IMG/VR virus record: IMGVR_UViG_3300044701_003302
Coordinates: 1 to 27,825 of that record
DNA length: 27,825 bases
Source of the DNA: a virus
Reading direction: 5' to 3' (one strand)
The first letter of the stretch is position 1, and each line of letters begins with the position of its first letter. A model generated the notes under the pieces. The model was not told the DNA's origin, did no database searches, and saw only the letters and a list, made by a program, of their open reading frames with translations. Positions 20,727 to 27,825 of the stretch are shown in pieces. The position numbers were made by a program, and so were the translations under genes.

Positions 20727-20971
20727 ATGTGGTGGTTCATCATGTGATCCCAGATGCGATCTAGCTTCTGATGAACAGCCTGCATCTCACGAAAGAAATC
20801 TTGCTTAAGCACGTAATCGTGCATAATTGTGTTTTCTAAACGATTAAAATCGTTTTCAACTCTTTCAAATCTTTTATCAATCTTTTCGTTGTAGTTAGAT
20901 AAAGATTTTGACAGCCCCGTAAATGCAGCAAGGCCAGCTGTAATTGCAGCAATAATTACTTCTGGAGCCAT
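20723..20971 (-). CDS. Membrane-anchored coiled-coil protein, possible holin-like (minus strand)
   Basis: This is the only minus-strand gene. Its 82 residues comprise one membrane helix (VIIAAITAGLAAFTGL, residues 5-20) then a charged coiled coil (YNEKIDKRFERVENDFNRLE) and HDYVLKQDFFREMQAVHQKL, ending DHMMNHHI. This matches in outline the small cyanophage proteins with one membrane helix and a YVxKxD coiled coil, and also the XhlA type linked to lysis. AGAGGT lies upstream on the minus strand. The stop codons of this gene and the plus-strand fibre gene overlap (20723-20726). A holin or spanin-like role near the murein hydrolases is inference. Confidence 0.75.
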   Translation of the reverse strand: MAPEVIIAAITAGLAAFTGLSKSLSNYNEKIDKRFERVENDFNRLENTIMHDYVLKQDFFREMQAVHQKLDRIWDHMMNHHI

Positions 20972-20990
20972 TTCATATTTGTACCTCTAA

Positions 20991-21021
20991 TTATTCTAAA
21001 GGATTTAACGATTTAGAATAA
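20991..21021. promoter_or_regulatory. Inverted repeat, candidate divergent promoter
   Basis: TTATTCTAAA (20991-21000) and TTTAGAATAA (21012-21021) are perfect 10-base inverted copies separated by 11 bases. Each arm reads TTTAGAATAA towards a gene: TAGAAT is 27 bases before the minus-strand ATG and 29 bases before the plus-strand GTG. Divergent -10 boxes or a dimeric operator fit; both genes start from here, so a terminator does not. Confidence 0.6.
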
Positions 21022-21042
21022 GGATTAAGACCAGGAAGATCT

Positions 21043-21570
21043 GTGGCAACAGGATACGATCCTAATATTGAAGGTGCCATTACTGTCCTGGTTGATTTAA
21101 TGCTGGGCGAGGGTTTTACTATGTCTCGGATGCCTTATGCTCCTAACTACCGTGGCTTAGTTGATGCCCTTATTGATTTAAAAGAAGGCTTCCCGGCACG
21201 GGCTGCAAGTAGTCTTGACATTACATTAGTTGCTGGTGAAAGCATCATGCAAGGTCAAGCACTTTATGTTCATGATGCAGCAGGCCGCGCTTTTAAAGCG
21301 GTTGCCAATGCTGATGTTCATTCAGCTAATGTGATTGGATTTGCAAAAGAAAGTAGAAATATTGGTCAGAGTATCAGTGTTCAGGTTGCTGGAGTTTTAA
21401 CATTTGCAGGTTTAGATCCAGGTGAAGTTTATTTCTTATCTGCCGCTTCTCCTGGCGCCATTACACTAACACCTCCTTCTACTCCAGGGCAGTATGTAAC
21501 GCGTGTTGGAGAAGCAGGTAGTGCAACGCAACTTATTATTAAGCCAGAGCCAGCAATTCTTCTGAGTTAA
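21043..21570 (+). CDS. Fibre/decoration protein with beta domain shared downstream
   Basis: The protein has 175 residues, GTG start after CCAGGAAGA. The first 55 are mixed helical (GAITVLVDLMLGEGFTMSRM, YRGLVDALIDLKEGFPAR). Residues about 57-170 form a beta domain (LVAGESIMQGQALYVHDAAG, VIGFAKES, EVYFLSAASPGAITLTPP, GQYVTRVGEA) also present in the next gene. Such domains occur in phage capsid-decoration and fibre proteins. It begins the fibre operon. The role is probably a fibre base or adaptor. Confidence 0.65.
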   Translation: MATGYDPNIEGAITVLVDLMLGEGFTMSRMPYAPNYRGLVDALIDLKEGFPARAASSLDITLVAGESIMQGQALYVHDAAGRAFKAVANADVHSANVIGFAKESRNIGQSISVQVAGVLTFAGLDPGEVYFLSAASPGAITLTPPSTPGQYVTRVGEAGSATQLIIKPEPAILLS

Positions 21571-21572
21571 TA

Positions 21573-22985
21573 ATGACTACACGTAAACCCATTTCTTTAG
21601 TTGGTGGTTACTTCCAAGAAGTTAATACTCCGACAGATAAAATTGATCTAGCAGGTAACACAACTACAGATCTTGCTGAAGGTACTAATCTTTATTACAC
21701 AGATGCAAAGGCACGTGGAGCTGTTTCAGTATCCACTGTTGATCCTTCCCCTGCAACTGGTTTAGGTTCTCTTACCTACAGCAGTTCCACTGGCGTTCTC
21801 ACATTTACTCAGGTTACAAATAGTGGTGTACGTGCACTGTTTAGTGCTACTACTGCTACTGGCATTACCTATAACTCTGGTACTGGTGACTTCTCTTTAG
21901 CCAGTATTCCAAACAGTTCTCTAACCAACAGCGCCGTCAATATTATTGATGCCTTTGGTGTTACAACTGCTGTTGCTTTAGGTAACTCACCTGCTTATGA
22001 CATTGGGCCTGCAGCAACAATCATTGAGCTGGTCCGCAACGAAACTGGCTCTGCTATTCCTCGTGGCACCCCTGTTGCCATTGTTGGATACGCTTCTAGC
22101 CGCCCTCTGGTGGCCCCTGCAGATGCCAATGATCCAACCAAAATGCCAGCCATTGGTCTTGCCTATGAGCAAATTGCTGATGGTTCAAATGGCAGTGTTG
22201 TAGCAATTGGCATTGCAAAACAAATTGATACCAGTTCTTTTACAGTTGGTCAAACTCTATATGTCAGTACGACTCCAGGTGTTCTTACAGTAACACCACC
22301 CACCGGTGAAACTGGTTTAATTCAGAACATTGGTAAAGTTACTGACGTTGGTGTTAATGGCCGTGTTCTTGTACTAGGTCCTGGTCGTACCAATGCAGTT
22401 CCTAACTTAGATAGCGGCAAAATCTTTTTAGGTAGCGTTGGTAATCAAGCTGTTTCTACAACACTCAATACAACCGTTGTACCGGAAGGTACAAATGAAT
22501 ACTTCACTCAAGCACGAGCACGCACATCAATCAGTGTCACTGATGCTGGCGGTCAAGGCAGTCTTGCGTATGACAACACAACTGGGGTCATTACTTATAC
22601 AGGGCCTGCAGATGGTGACATCCGTGGTTTGTTTAGTGTTGCTGCTGGTTCTGGTTTAACTTATAACAACACAACCGGTGAGTTTGGTACAAGCAGCATT
22701 CCTAATAGCCAGCTACAGAATTCATCTGTAACCATTGGTAGTACAGCTGTTGCGTTAGGCAGCACGGCAACAACAATCTCTGGTTTACTATCGATTAGTT
22801 CGACAGGGATTACAACAACCGATTCTGGATTTAGGGTTCAGGATAATGTTGATAGTTCAAAGCAACTTGCTTTTGAATGTAGCGGTATCACAACAGCAAC
22901 GACAAGAACATTGACTGTTCCAGATGAAACCGGAACAATTGCTACACAAGATTTTACAACAGCAATTGCAATTGCATTAGGATAG
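21573..22985 (+). CDS. Tail fibre protein with EGTNLYYT repeats
   Basis: The protein has 470 residues. Two fibre repeats are seen: TTDLAEGTNLYYTDAKARGA near the front and VVPEGTNEYFTQARARTSIS past the middle, each followed by a strand-turn-strand (GLGSLTYSSSTGVLTFTQV; GQGSLAYDNTTGVITYTGP) and then SIPNSSLTNS or SIPNSQLQNS. Between them lies the beta domain shared with the preceding protein (GQTLYVSTTPGVLTVTPP). The end has a typical fibre tip (TRTLTVPDETGTIATQ, then AIAIALG). This pattern is common in receptor-binding fibres of phages. It is two bases after the preceding gene. Confidence 0.8.
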   Translation: MTTRKPISLVGGYFQEVNTPTDKIDLAGNTTTDLAEGTNLYYTDAKARGAVSVSTVDPSPATGLGSLTYSSSTGVLTFTQVTNSGVRALFSATTATGITYNSGTGDFSLASIPNSSLTNSAVNIIDAFGVTTAVALGNSPAYDIGPAATIIELVRNETGSAIPRGTPVAIVGYASSRPLVAPADANDPTKMPAIGLAYEQIADGSNGSVVAIGIAKQIDTSSFTVGQTLYVSTTPGVLTVTPPTGETGLIQNIGKVTDVGVNGRVLVLGPGRTNAVPNLDSGKIFLGSVGNQAVSTTLNTTVVPEGTNEYFTQARARTSISVTDAGGQGSLAYDNTTGVITYTGPADGDIRGLFSVAAGSGLTYNNTTGEFGTSSIPNSQLQNSSVTIGSTAVALGSTATTISGLLSISSTGITTTDSGFRVQDNVDSSKQLAFECSGITTATTRTLTVPDETGTIATQDFTTAIAIALG

Positions 22986-22989
22986 ATCC

Positions 22990-23394
22990 ATGGCAACGCA
23001 AGTACAGTTCAGACGGGGTTCAACAGCAGAAACTGCTGTTTTTGCAGGCGCTAATGCTGAAGTTACAGTTGATACAAGCAAACATGTTTGCGTTGTTCAC
23101 GACGGCACAACAGCTGGCGGTTACCCCTTATTGCGTCAAGATGGCGTTAACATGGGGCTATCGCCAGGTAGCCTATCAAGCTGTGCTCTGAAGTTTGGTT
23201 CTGATCCCAATACTGGAATTATTAGTCCAGGTCCGGATCAACTTACTTTAGTAACAGGAGGGGTTGCTAGAATTACAATAGATTCATCGGGCGCAGCAAT
23301 TTTCACTGGCAATGTTTCAATTGCTGGCGATCTAACGGTTACTGGTTCGACACAAACATCTGACAGTATTGCACTTATTGTTGCTCTAGGTTGA
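22990..23394 (+). CDS. Short fibre protein with Mtd-like N-terminal domain
   Basis: The protein has 134 residues. The front (QVQFRRGSTAETAVFAGANA, EVTVDTSKHVCVVHDGTT, AGGYPL) is the familiar head-binding domain of fibres such as Mtd. The rest contains DPNTGIISPGPDQLTLVTGG and RITIDSSG, which recur in both large fibres downstream, and ends TSDSIALIVALG, similar to the end of the preceding fibre. It lacks a long shaft, so it is a short fibre or an adaptor. Four-base gap to the preceding gene. Confidence 0.75.
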   Translation: MATQVQFRRGSTAETAVFAGANAEVTVDTSKHVCVVHDGTTAGGYPLLRQDGVNMGLSPGSLSSCALKFGSDPNTGIISPGPDQLTLVTGGVARITIDSSGAAIFTGNVSIAGDLTVTGSTQTSDSIALIVALG

Positions 23395-23395
23395 T

Positions 23396-23740
23396 ATGGC
23401 AAACACTTTTAAGAACAATACCAAATCTAGCTTGGTTACCGCAGCCATTAGTGACCCTAGTGCAAACGTAGTCACAACTGGTGGTACAGCTACATTAATT
23501 GTTTTAAGTATCTTAGCTTCCAATAAAACAGGAAGCAGTGTAAACGTTGATATTTATCTGGATCGTAATACTGGTGATGATGTTTATTTAGTTCGTAATG
23601 CCCCAGTGCCCGCTGGTTCGACAATGGAAATGATCACGGGCAATAAGATTATTATGCAATCAAGTGATAAGTTGCAAGCACGTTGTGATACTGGTAGTGC
23701 TGTTGACATGATGGTTAGTTACCTTGAGCAGACTCCATAA
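23396..23740 (+). CDS. Small beta-sandwich tail protein
   Basis: The protein has 114 residues. It has alternating strands (TGGTATLIVLSILASNKTGS, VNVDIYLDRNTGDDVYLVRN) then APVPAGSTMEMITGNKIIM and closing MMVSYLEQTP. The layout, with a closing SYLE, is like small Ig-like virion proteins I know from marine phages. No catalytic motif. It is one base after the preceding gene and two bases before the fibre chaperone, in the fibre operon. Confidence 0.65.
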   Translation: MANTFKNNTKSSLVTAAISDPSANVVTTGGTATLIVLSILASNKTGSSVNVDIYLDRNTGDDVYLVRNAPVPAGSTMEMITGNKIIMQSSDKLQARCDTGSAVDMMVSYLEQTP

Positions 23741-23742
23741 CA

Positions 23743-24075
23743 ATGGGCTTAACCAGTAATTCAGATATTGAACAACTGAAAAAAGAAGTTTTTGTTTTAC
23801 GGAATCATATTGAATTATTAACAAATAAAGTTTTTGAAGATGCTGATATTCTTCTTCAAGATGATAGTACTTGGGAGAATGTCAGAGAAAAACGTGATTA
23901 TCTTCTGAAGTTAACTGATTGGGTGATGACACCTGGGTCAACCATTGATCAGGGAGCCTGGTCTAGTTATCGTCAAACTCTTCGTGATTTGCCTCAAACA
24001 TTTAAAGGTTGTAAATCTGAACAAGTCGTTTGGCCTAAAGCACCAAGTACAGCTGGTCCTAATACAGTCCAGTAG
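23743..24075 (+). CDS. Tail fibre assembly chaperone-like protein (Phage_tail_APC type)
   Basis: The protein has 110 residues. The front is a coiled coil (IEQLKKEVFVLRNHIELLTN). Residues about 47-96 match the tail assembly chaperone pattern: REKRDYLLKLTDWVMTPG, then AWSSYRQTLRDLPQTF, then VVWPKAP, i.e. RD-x-L-L-x-x-x-D-W ... W-x-x-Y-R-x-x-L-R-D-L-P ... W-P. Such proteins help fibre folding or sit at fibre bases. It lies before the two large fibres that it may serve. Its TAG stop forms part of the next promoter-like TAGAAT. Confidence 0.8.
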   Translation: MGLTSNSDIEQLKKEVFVLRNHIELLTNKVFEDADILLQDDSTWENVREKRDYLLKLTDWVMTPGSTIDQGAWSSYRQTLRDLPQTFKGCKSEQVVWPKAPSTAGPNTVQ

Positions 24076-24079
24076 AATA
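24073..24079 (+). promoter_or_regulatory. Possible -10 (TAGAATA)
   Basis: TAGAAT overlaps the preceding stop codon and lies 32 bases before the GTG of the first S74 fibre. No -35 is seen. Same hexamer and spacing as before the other two GTG-started fibre-region genes. Confidence 0.4.
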
Positions 24080-24104
24080 GGACAATAGTAGAGAGTAAAA
24101 GACT

Positions 24105-26036
24105 GTGCCTTACATTGGTAACAATCTCCAGTTTGCTTTTCCTTCCTATCGCAACATTGACGATATTTCAGGAAGTTTCAATGGAGTCACAACAAGCTTT
24201 CCTTTAACGGTTAGTGGCTCTACACCAGTACCACTGCCGGTTAGCTCTAACCAATGTTTAATTTCAGTTGGTGGTGTTGTGCAAAGGCCAGATGATTCTG
24301 GTACTGAAGGATTCCGTTTAAGTGGTGGCAATATTATTTTTAGTTCAGCACCTGCAGCACTTGCAGATTTCTTTGGCGTTATTTTAGCTGGTGCAGATTA
24401 TGCCAATGCTGGCACAAGTTTTCCAGCAGGCTCTGCTAGTAACCCTAGTATTACCTTTGATTCTGATTTAGATACTGGTTTATATACACCTGGTGCAAAT
24501 GAAATCGGATTTACAAACGGTGGTACAACAAGTTTAGTTGTTGGCTCTACTGGACAATTAAGGTCAGGAACTATTGGTTCTGCTGGCACTCCTACCTATA
24601 GCTTTAATTCAGATCCGAATACAGGACTTTATTCTCCTGGTGCAGATCAAGTAGCAGTTAGTACCGGTGGCACTGGTCGATTATTTATTGATTCTTCAGG
24701 GCGAGTAGGTCTGGGGACTAGTAGCCCTACAAACAGGCTAGAAGTGAATGGAGCGGTTTCGGTAACTGGGACACAAACCGGCTTTACCGCTGGTGCTTTG
24801 GTTATTGAGGGAGATGCAGCAAATACGCGGACACGTTTTCTGTCTGTCGGACCTAACGCATCTTCTTATACAAACACTGTATTTGGCAGCCTTTACTCAG
24901 ACGGATCAAACTATGTAGAGCGCATGAGGATTGACTCCTCAGGCCGAGTAGGGATTGGCACTGCGACGCCTGCAGTTGCACTTGATGTTTACGGCGCAGT
25001 TAACTTAAGGTCGCAGTACAACCTGACTTGGGGTGGTGTATACGGAGCGGGAATCCCAACGATTGTTGGAGACTCTTCTGCTTCTTATTTAGCTATCTAT
25101 CCAGCCGGATCTACCTCGGGAGAAAAACTCAGGGTGGACTCTTCGGGTCGCCTTTTAGTTGGCACGTCTACTGCGCGTAGCAACATTGATGGTGGAAATA
25201 CACCGCAAACGCAATTTGAAGGTGTTGGCTATCCAGGTGCAACAATATCGCTTACACGCAACAGTGCAGATTCTGGCGCACCAAGTTTTTATTTTGCAAA
25301 AACTCGTTCAGCAAGCGTTGGCGGTATTACAGCAGCTCAGTCAGGTGACACTGTTGGTCAAATTATCTGGACTGCTTCTGATGGCACAAATACAATTAAA
25401 GCTGCAACAATCGATGCCTATGTAGACGGCACCCCCGGTACTAACGACATGCCGGGCAGACTAGTGTTCTCCGTTACTGCCGATGGCTCGGCATCACCAA
25501 GCGAGGCGATGCGGGTAATAAACGGTGGGAATCTTTTAATTGGATACACCGCATCGCAGGGTGCTTCTTACAAGCTGCAAGTCAATAGTCAGATCTTTGC
25601 CACCAGCTCAACCATTGCGACTTCAGACGGTCGCTATAAAGAAAACGTCACAACTCTTGGCGGATGCCTAGATCTAGTAAAAGCTTTGCGTCCGGTTAGC
25701 TTTACTTGGAAACCACAAGAAGACATCACTCGCACTGACAGCAATGGCAATGAAGTACTGGTGCGCGAGGGGCATAATTTTCCTGTAGGCACTCAAGTTG
25801 GATTTATCGCCCAAGAAGTGCAGGAAGTCTTGGCGGACAAGCCTTGGCTTGATAGCGTTATCAAAAACAACGTTCGCCCTGCTATCAAGGATAACGAAGG
25901 ACGTGAACTAGCCCCAGAGGAGCAATTTTTTGGGATTGCTGAAGGCAACCTGATCGCTGTTTTAACAAATGCGCTTCAGGAGGCTGTTGCTGAGATCGAA
26001 AGCCTCAAGGCTCGTTTAACTGCGGCAGGCATCTAA
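24105..26036 (+). CDS. Tail fibre/spike with C-terminal S74 self-cleaving chaperone
   Basis: The protein has 643 residues, GTG start. Residues 1-105 are the attachment domain (YIGNNLQFAF, ISGSFNGVTTSFPL, LISVGGVVQRPDD, FFGVILAGADYAN). Then repeats: DxDTGLYTPGANEIGFTNGG and DPNTGLYSPGADQVAVSTGG, and SSGRVGLGTSSP / SSGRVGIGTATP / SSGRLLVGTSTA units alternating with strands. The end is a peptidase S74 domain: S507-D-G-R-Y-K512 with the Ser-Lys pair five apart, GFIAQEVQEVL, and a closing helix (IAVLTNALQEAVAEIESL). S74 domains fold the trimer and cut themselves off. Codons become more G+C-rich after about 24700, hinting at an exchanged distal part. Confidence 0.88.
   Translation: MPYIGNNLQFAFPSYRNIDDISGSFNGVTTSFPLTVSGSTPVPLPVSSNQCLISVGGVVQRPDDSGTEGFRLSGGNIIFSSAPAALADFFGVILAGADYANAGTSFPAGSASNPSITFDSDLDTGLYTPGANEIGFTNGGTTSLVVGSTGQLRSGTIGSAGTPTYSFNSDPNTGLYSPGADQVAVSTGGTGRLFIDSSGRVGLGTSSPTNRLEVNGAVSVTGTQTGFTAGALVIEGDAANTRTRFLSVGPNASSYTNTVFGSLYSDGSNYVERMRIDSSGRVGIGTATPAVALDVYGAVNLRSQYNLTWGGVYGAGIPTIVGDSSASYLAIYPAGSTSGEKLRVDSSGRLLVGTSTARSNIDGGNTPQTQFEGVGYPGATISLTRNSADSGAPSFYFAKTRSASVGGITAAQSGDTVGQIIWTASDGTNTIKAATIDAYVDGTPGTNDMPGRLVFSVTADGSASPSEAMRVINGGNLLIGYTASQGASYKLQVNSQIFATSSTIATSDGRYKENVTTLGGCLDLVKALRPVSFTWKPQEDITRTDSNGNEVLVREGHNFPVGTQVGFIAQEVQEVLADKPWLDSVIKNNVRPAIKDNEGRELAPEEQFFGIAEGNLIAVLTNALQEAVAEIESLKARLTAAGI
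25149..25169 (+). repeat. 21-base exact repeat shared by the two fibre genes
   Basis: The bases are identical to 27059-27079 and encode the RLLVGTS part of the SGR repeats. Other shared runs include a 17-mer at 24624-24640 and 26540-26556. They can allow recombination between the fibres. Confidence 0.8.
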
Positions 26037-26053
26037 GTCCTACTCACTACTTT

Positions 26054-26090
26054 GTCCAGCGTACCTGTGGCTACTGCAGATGCGCTGGAC
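26054..26090 (+). other. Hairpin between the two fibre genes
   Basis: GTCCAGCGTA (26054-26063) pairs with TGCGCTGGAC (26081-26090), ten pairs with one wobble, loop of 17. No T run follows, so it is not a standard terminator. It is the main content of the 104-base gap, with the promoter-like site after it. Confidence 0.5.
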
Positions 26091-26109
26091 AGCCGCCTGA
26101 ATAAGTTGA

Positions 26110-26118
26110 TTTAGAATA
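26110..26118 (+). promoter_or_regulatory. Possible promoter (TTTAGAATA)
   Basis: The nine bases match 9241-9249 and 21012-21020. TAGAAT is 29 bases before the GTG of the last fibre gene. No -35 match. Confidence 0.45.
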
Positions 26119-26140
26119 GCAAAATCAATAAGGTATTACT

Positions 26141-27825
26141 GTGAGTTACATCGGAAACGAACCTACAGTTGGTCAGTGGCGGAAGCTTACCGATATTTCT
26201 TCTAGTTTTGATGGGGTTACTACAACCTTTACAACATCTGTACCGCCAGGTACTAGTGCTTATTATGTTACTGCTGGTAGTGCCAGCCAGTTAATTATTT
26301 CTCTTGGTGGTGTTATCCAAGAACCTGATGTTGATTATACCGTTAGCACAAATAGTATTACTTTTACAACCGCTCCAGCCAGTGGTTTAAGTTTCTTTGG
26401 TGTTCTTTGTGGTGATGCTTTAAATGTTGGTACACCTGGTGATGGTAGTGTTACAACTTCTAAGTTAGGTAGTAATCTTAGTGTTGATTTAACATCTGGT
26501 AGTGCAGCAACACCTTCTTTAACTTTTGATGCAAATACCGGACTTTATTCTCCTGGAGAAGATCAGGTTGCTATTTCAACAGGTGGTACTGGTCGATTAT
26601 TTGTCGATTCTTCAGGCCGTTTAGGTCTGGGGACTTCTAGCGTTAGCGCAAAATTACATATTCGTGATGGCACTACCGAAGACGTTTCTGGCTCGATTAT
26701 CAGGCTGGATCTTGCGGGCACTAATCCCTATTGGGAAGTCCAGGCTGTCAATGGCGTCAACTCAGCTAGTCGACAGTTAAGATTTTCACATTCTGCTTTA
26801 GGTGGCGCAACACCATTAACTATTACACAGGAAAACCGAGTAGGGATTGGCACTACTGCGCCTAGTAGTCAGTTTTCCGTAGGCGCTGGTGCAGGCGGTA
26901 CGCCAACAATCAGCCTCGATTACACGGTCAGTAACACTTCAATTGCCTCTATAAGCGCAAGTCACAATACTGGAGAAGTCCGCTACTCTGCAATAACTAA
27001 CTACTTCCCCACCTTCTACTCAAGCGGATCTGAGCGGGCCAGGATTGATACTTCGGGACGCCTTTTAGTTGGCACGTCTTCTGCTGCTACGGGGACAAAC
27101 ACCCAGTACCCATCCTTTCAAGTTGTAGGCAATAGCGCTGGCGGGGCGAACTATGGTGCTATCGCCATTCTTAGAAACGAAAACACCACCGACATAACTA
27201 CTGACGAAGTTATTGGCCGCATTGAGTTTGGCGATAGACAGGCTGGCGAGTACGCAAGTATTCGTGTTAGCGCTGATGGAAATGCTGGGGCAAGTGATTA
27301 CCCTGGACGCATCACTTTCCATACCACCGCCGATGGAGCGAGCAGCCCGACGGAGCGGATGAGGATTAGCAACGATGGGAACGTATATACATATACTTCG
27401 GGCAGCGATGCTCTTGTCGCAGGTACTTCGTCCGCTGCTGGCACAACAAACGCAGTGTTTGCTGGTGTTTACAACCGCACAGGCACAACTACAGGTGGAT
27501 CGGTAGGAATCAAGATCTACACCAATGGCAACATTGAAAACATCAACAACTCTTACGGAACTTTATCTGACGCAAAACTAAAAGAAAACATTGTCGATGC
27601 TAATTCCCAGTGGAATGACTTAAAGGCTATCAGGGTTCGCAACTTTAACTTCAAAGAAGGCCAGACCCATAGGCAGATCGGCGTCCTTGCTCAAGAGCTG
27701 GAGCAAGTTTCTCCCGGCCTTGTATATGAAACACCAGACCGAGACGCTAAAGGCAACGACCTTGGCACTGTCACCAAAGGCGTCAGCTATTCAGTGCTCT
27801 ACATGAAGGCAGTTAAGGCGCTGCA
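26141..27825 (+). CDS. Second S74 tail fibre/spike (3' end outside window)
   Basis: The frame opens with GTG after AATAAGGT and stays open to the window edge, 561 full codons. It is a paralogue of the preceding fibre: attachment domain (SYIGNEPTVG, ISSSFDGVTTTFTT, LIISLGGVIQEPD, FFGVLCGDALNVGT), then DANTGLYSPGEDQVAISTGG, SSGRLGLGTSS, TSGRLLVGTSS, and an S74 domain starting S476-D-A-K-L-K481 with IGVLAQELEQVSPGLVYE and YSVLYMKAVKAL. Only the last helix is missing. The middle differs wholly from the first fibre and has more G+C-rich codons. Having two such fibres suggests branched or alternative receptor binding. Confidence 0.88.
   Translation, partial: MSYIGNEPTVGQWRKLTDISSSFDGVTTTFTTSVPPGTSAYYVTAGSASQLIISLGGVIQEPDVDYTVSTNSITFTTAPASGLSFFGVLCGDALNVGTPGDGSVTTSKLGSNLSVDLTSGSAATPSLTFDANTGLYSPGEDQVAISTGGTGRLFVDSSGRLGLGTSSVSAKLHIRDGTTEDVSGSIIRLDLAGTNPYWEVQAVNGVNSASRQLRFSHSALGGATPLTITQENRVGIGTTAPSSQFSVGAGAGGTPTISLDYTVSNTSIASISASHNTGEVRYSAITNYFPTFYSSGSERARIDTSGRLLVGTSSAATGTNTQYPSFQVVGNSAGGANYGAIAILRNENTTDITTDEVIGRIEFGDRQAGEYASIRVSADGNAGASDYPGRITFHTTADGASSPTERMRISNDGNVYTYTSGSDALVAGTSSAAGTTNAVFAGVYNRTGTTTGGSVGIKIYTNGNIENINNSYGTLSDAKLKENIVDANSQWNDLKAIRVRNFNFKEGQTHRQIGVLAQELEQVSPGLVYETPDRDAKGNDLGTVTKGVSYSVLYMKAVKAL
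27059..27079 (+). repeat. Second copy of the 21-base fibre repeat
   Basis: Identical to 25149-25169 and in the same reading frame relative to the encoded LLVGTS motif of the second fibre. Confidence 0.8.

Noticed and set aside
24400-27100. CRISPR-like array from the repeated fibre motifs
   Set aside because: The repeats are in-frame coding SGR/TGLYSPG units with variable spacing and divergent DNA.
27065-27322. An 85-codon minus-strand frame in the last fibre gene
   Set aside because: Shadow within a clear fibre coding frame that runs open to the window end.

Overview
The window is a contiguous block of virion structure and assembly genes from a tailed double-stranded DNA phage (Caudoviricetes). 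There are 30 genes on the plus strand and one on the minus strand. Genes are tightly packed, many overlap by 1-4 bases (ATGA, TGATG, TAATG), and I see no tRNA, integrase, insertion sequence, CRISPR array or host metabolic gene. The host is most likely a cyanobacterium: the fibre amino-terminal domains, the DUF5872-like protein and the minus-strand membrane/coiled-coil protein resemble genes I know from cyanophages. That is inference from memory, not a search. I see no contractile sheath or tape-measure gene. The N4gp56-type capsid protein and the glycine/alanine-rich hydrophobic proteins fit a short-tailed virion better than a long-tailed one.

Layout. (1) 3-4230: five genes for low-complexity proteins, four of them with membrane-like or Ala-rich segments (candidate ejection proteins) and one Pro-rich/Gly-rich/coiled-coil mosaic. 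(2) 4227-9222: packaging and prohead module, with small and large terminase, a small AbrB-fold-like protein, portal, and a scaffold-like gene whose first 503 bases lie inside the portal gene in another frame. A strong intrinsic terminator follows. (3) 9290-10893: two more low-complexity genes and a membrane-associated HEXXH zinc metallopeptidase candidate, just before the capsid gene. (4) 10929-13022: an extended -10 promoter, a structured leader, the major capsid protein and a probable decoration protein, both with codon use suggesting high expression. (5) 13079-16946: a ComEA-like helix-hairpin-helix protein, a connector candidate, a lambda-R-like lytic transglycosylase, an M23-type peptidase whose motifs are in permuted order, and small proteins (DUF5872-like, Cys-rich, basic). 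(6) 16990-20726: tail/receptor-complex proteins carrying four copies of an FCCH-like beta domain and a SWIM-like CxC...CxH motif. (7) 20723-20971 minus strand: a one-helix membrane plus coiled-coil protein, divergent from (8) 21043-27825: fibre genes, a fibre assembly chaperone, and two paralogous fibres ending in S74 self-cleaving chaperone domains. The second fibre is cut by the window end.

How it works together. Terminase, portal, scaffold and capsid build and fill the head. The HEXXH protein sits where a prohead protease is usually found. The two murein hydrolases share a related carboxy-terminal region, which suggests that both are mounted on the virion to open the cell wall. Fibre genes supply host binding. 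At almost every real intergenic gap a TAnnAT/TAnnGT hexamer lies 27-33 bases before the next start codon, which suggests a series of short-leader promoters dividing the block into transcription units.
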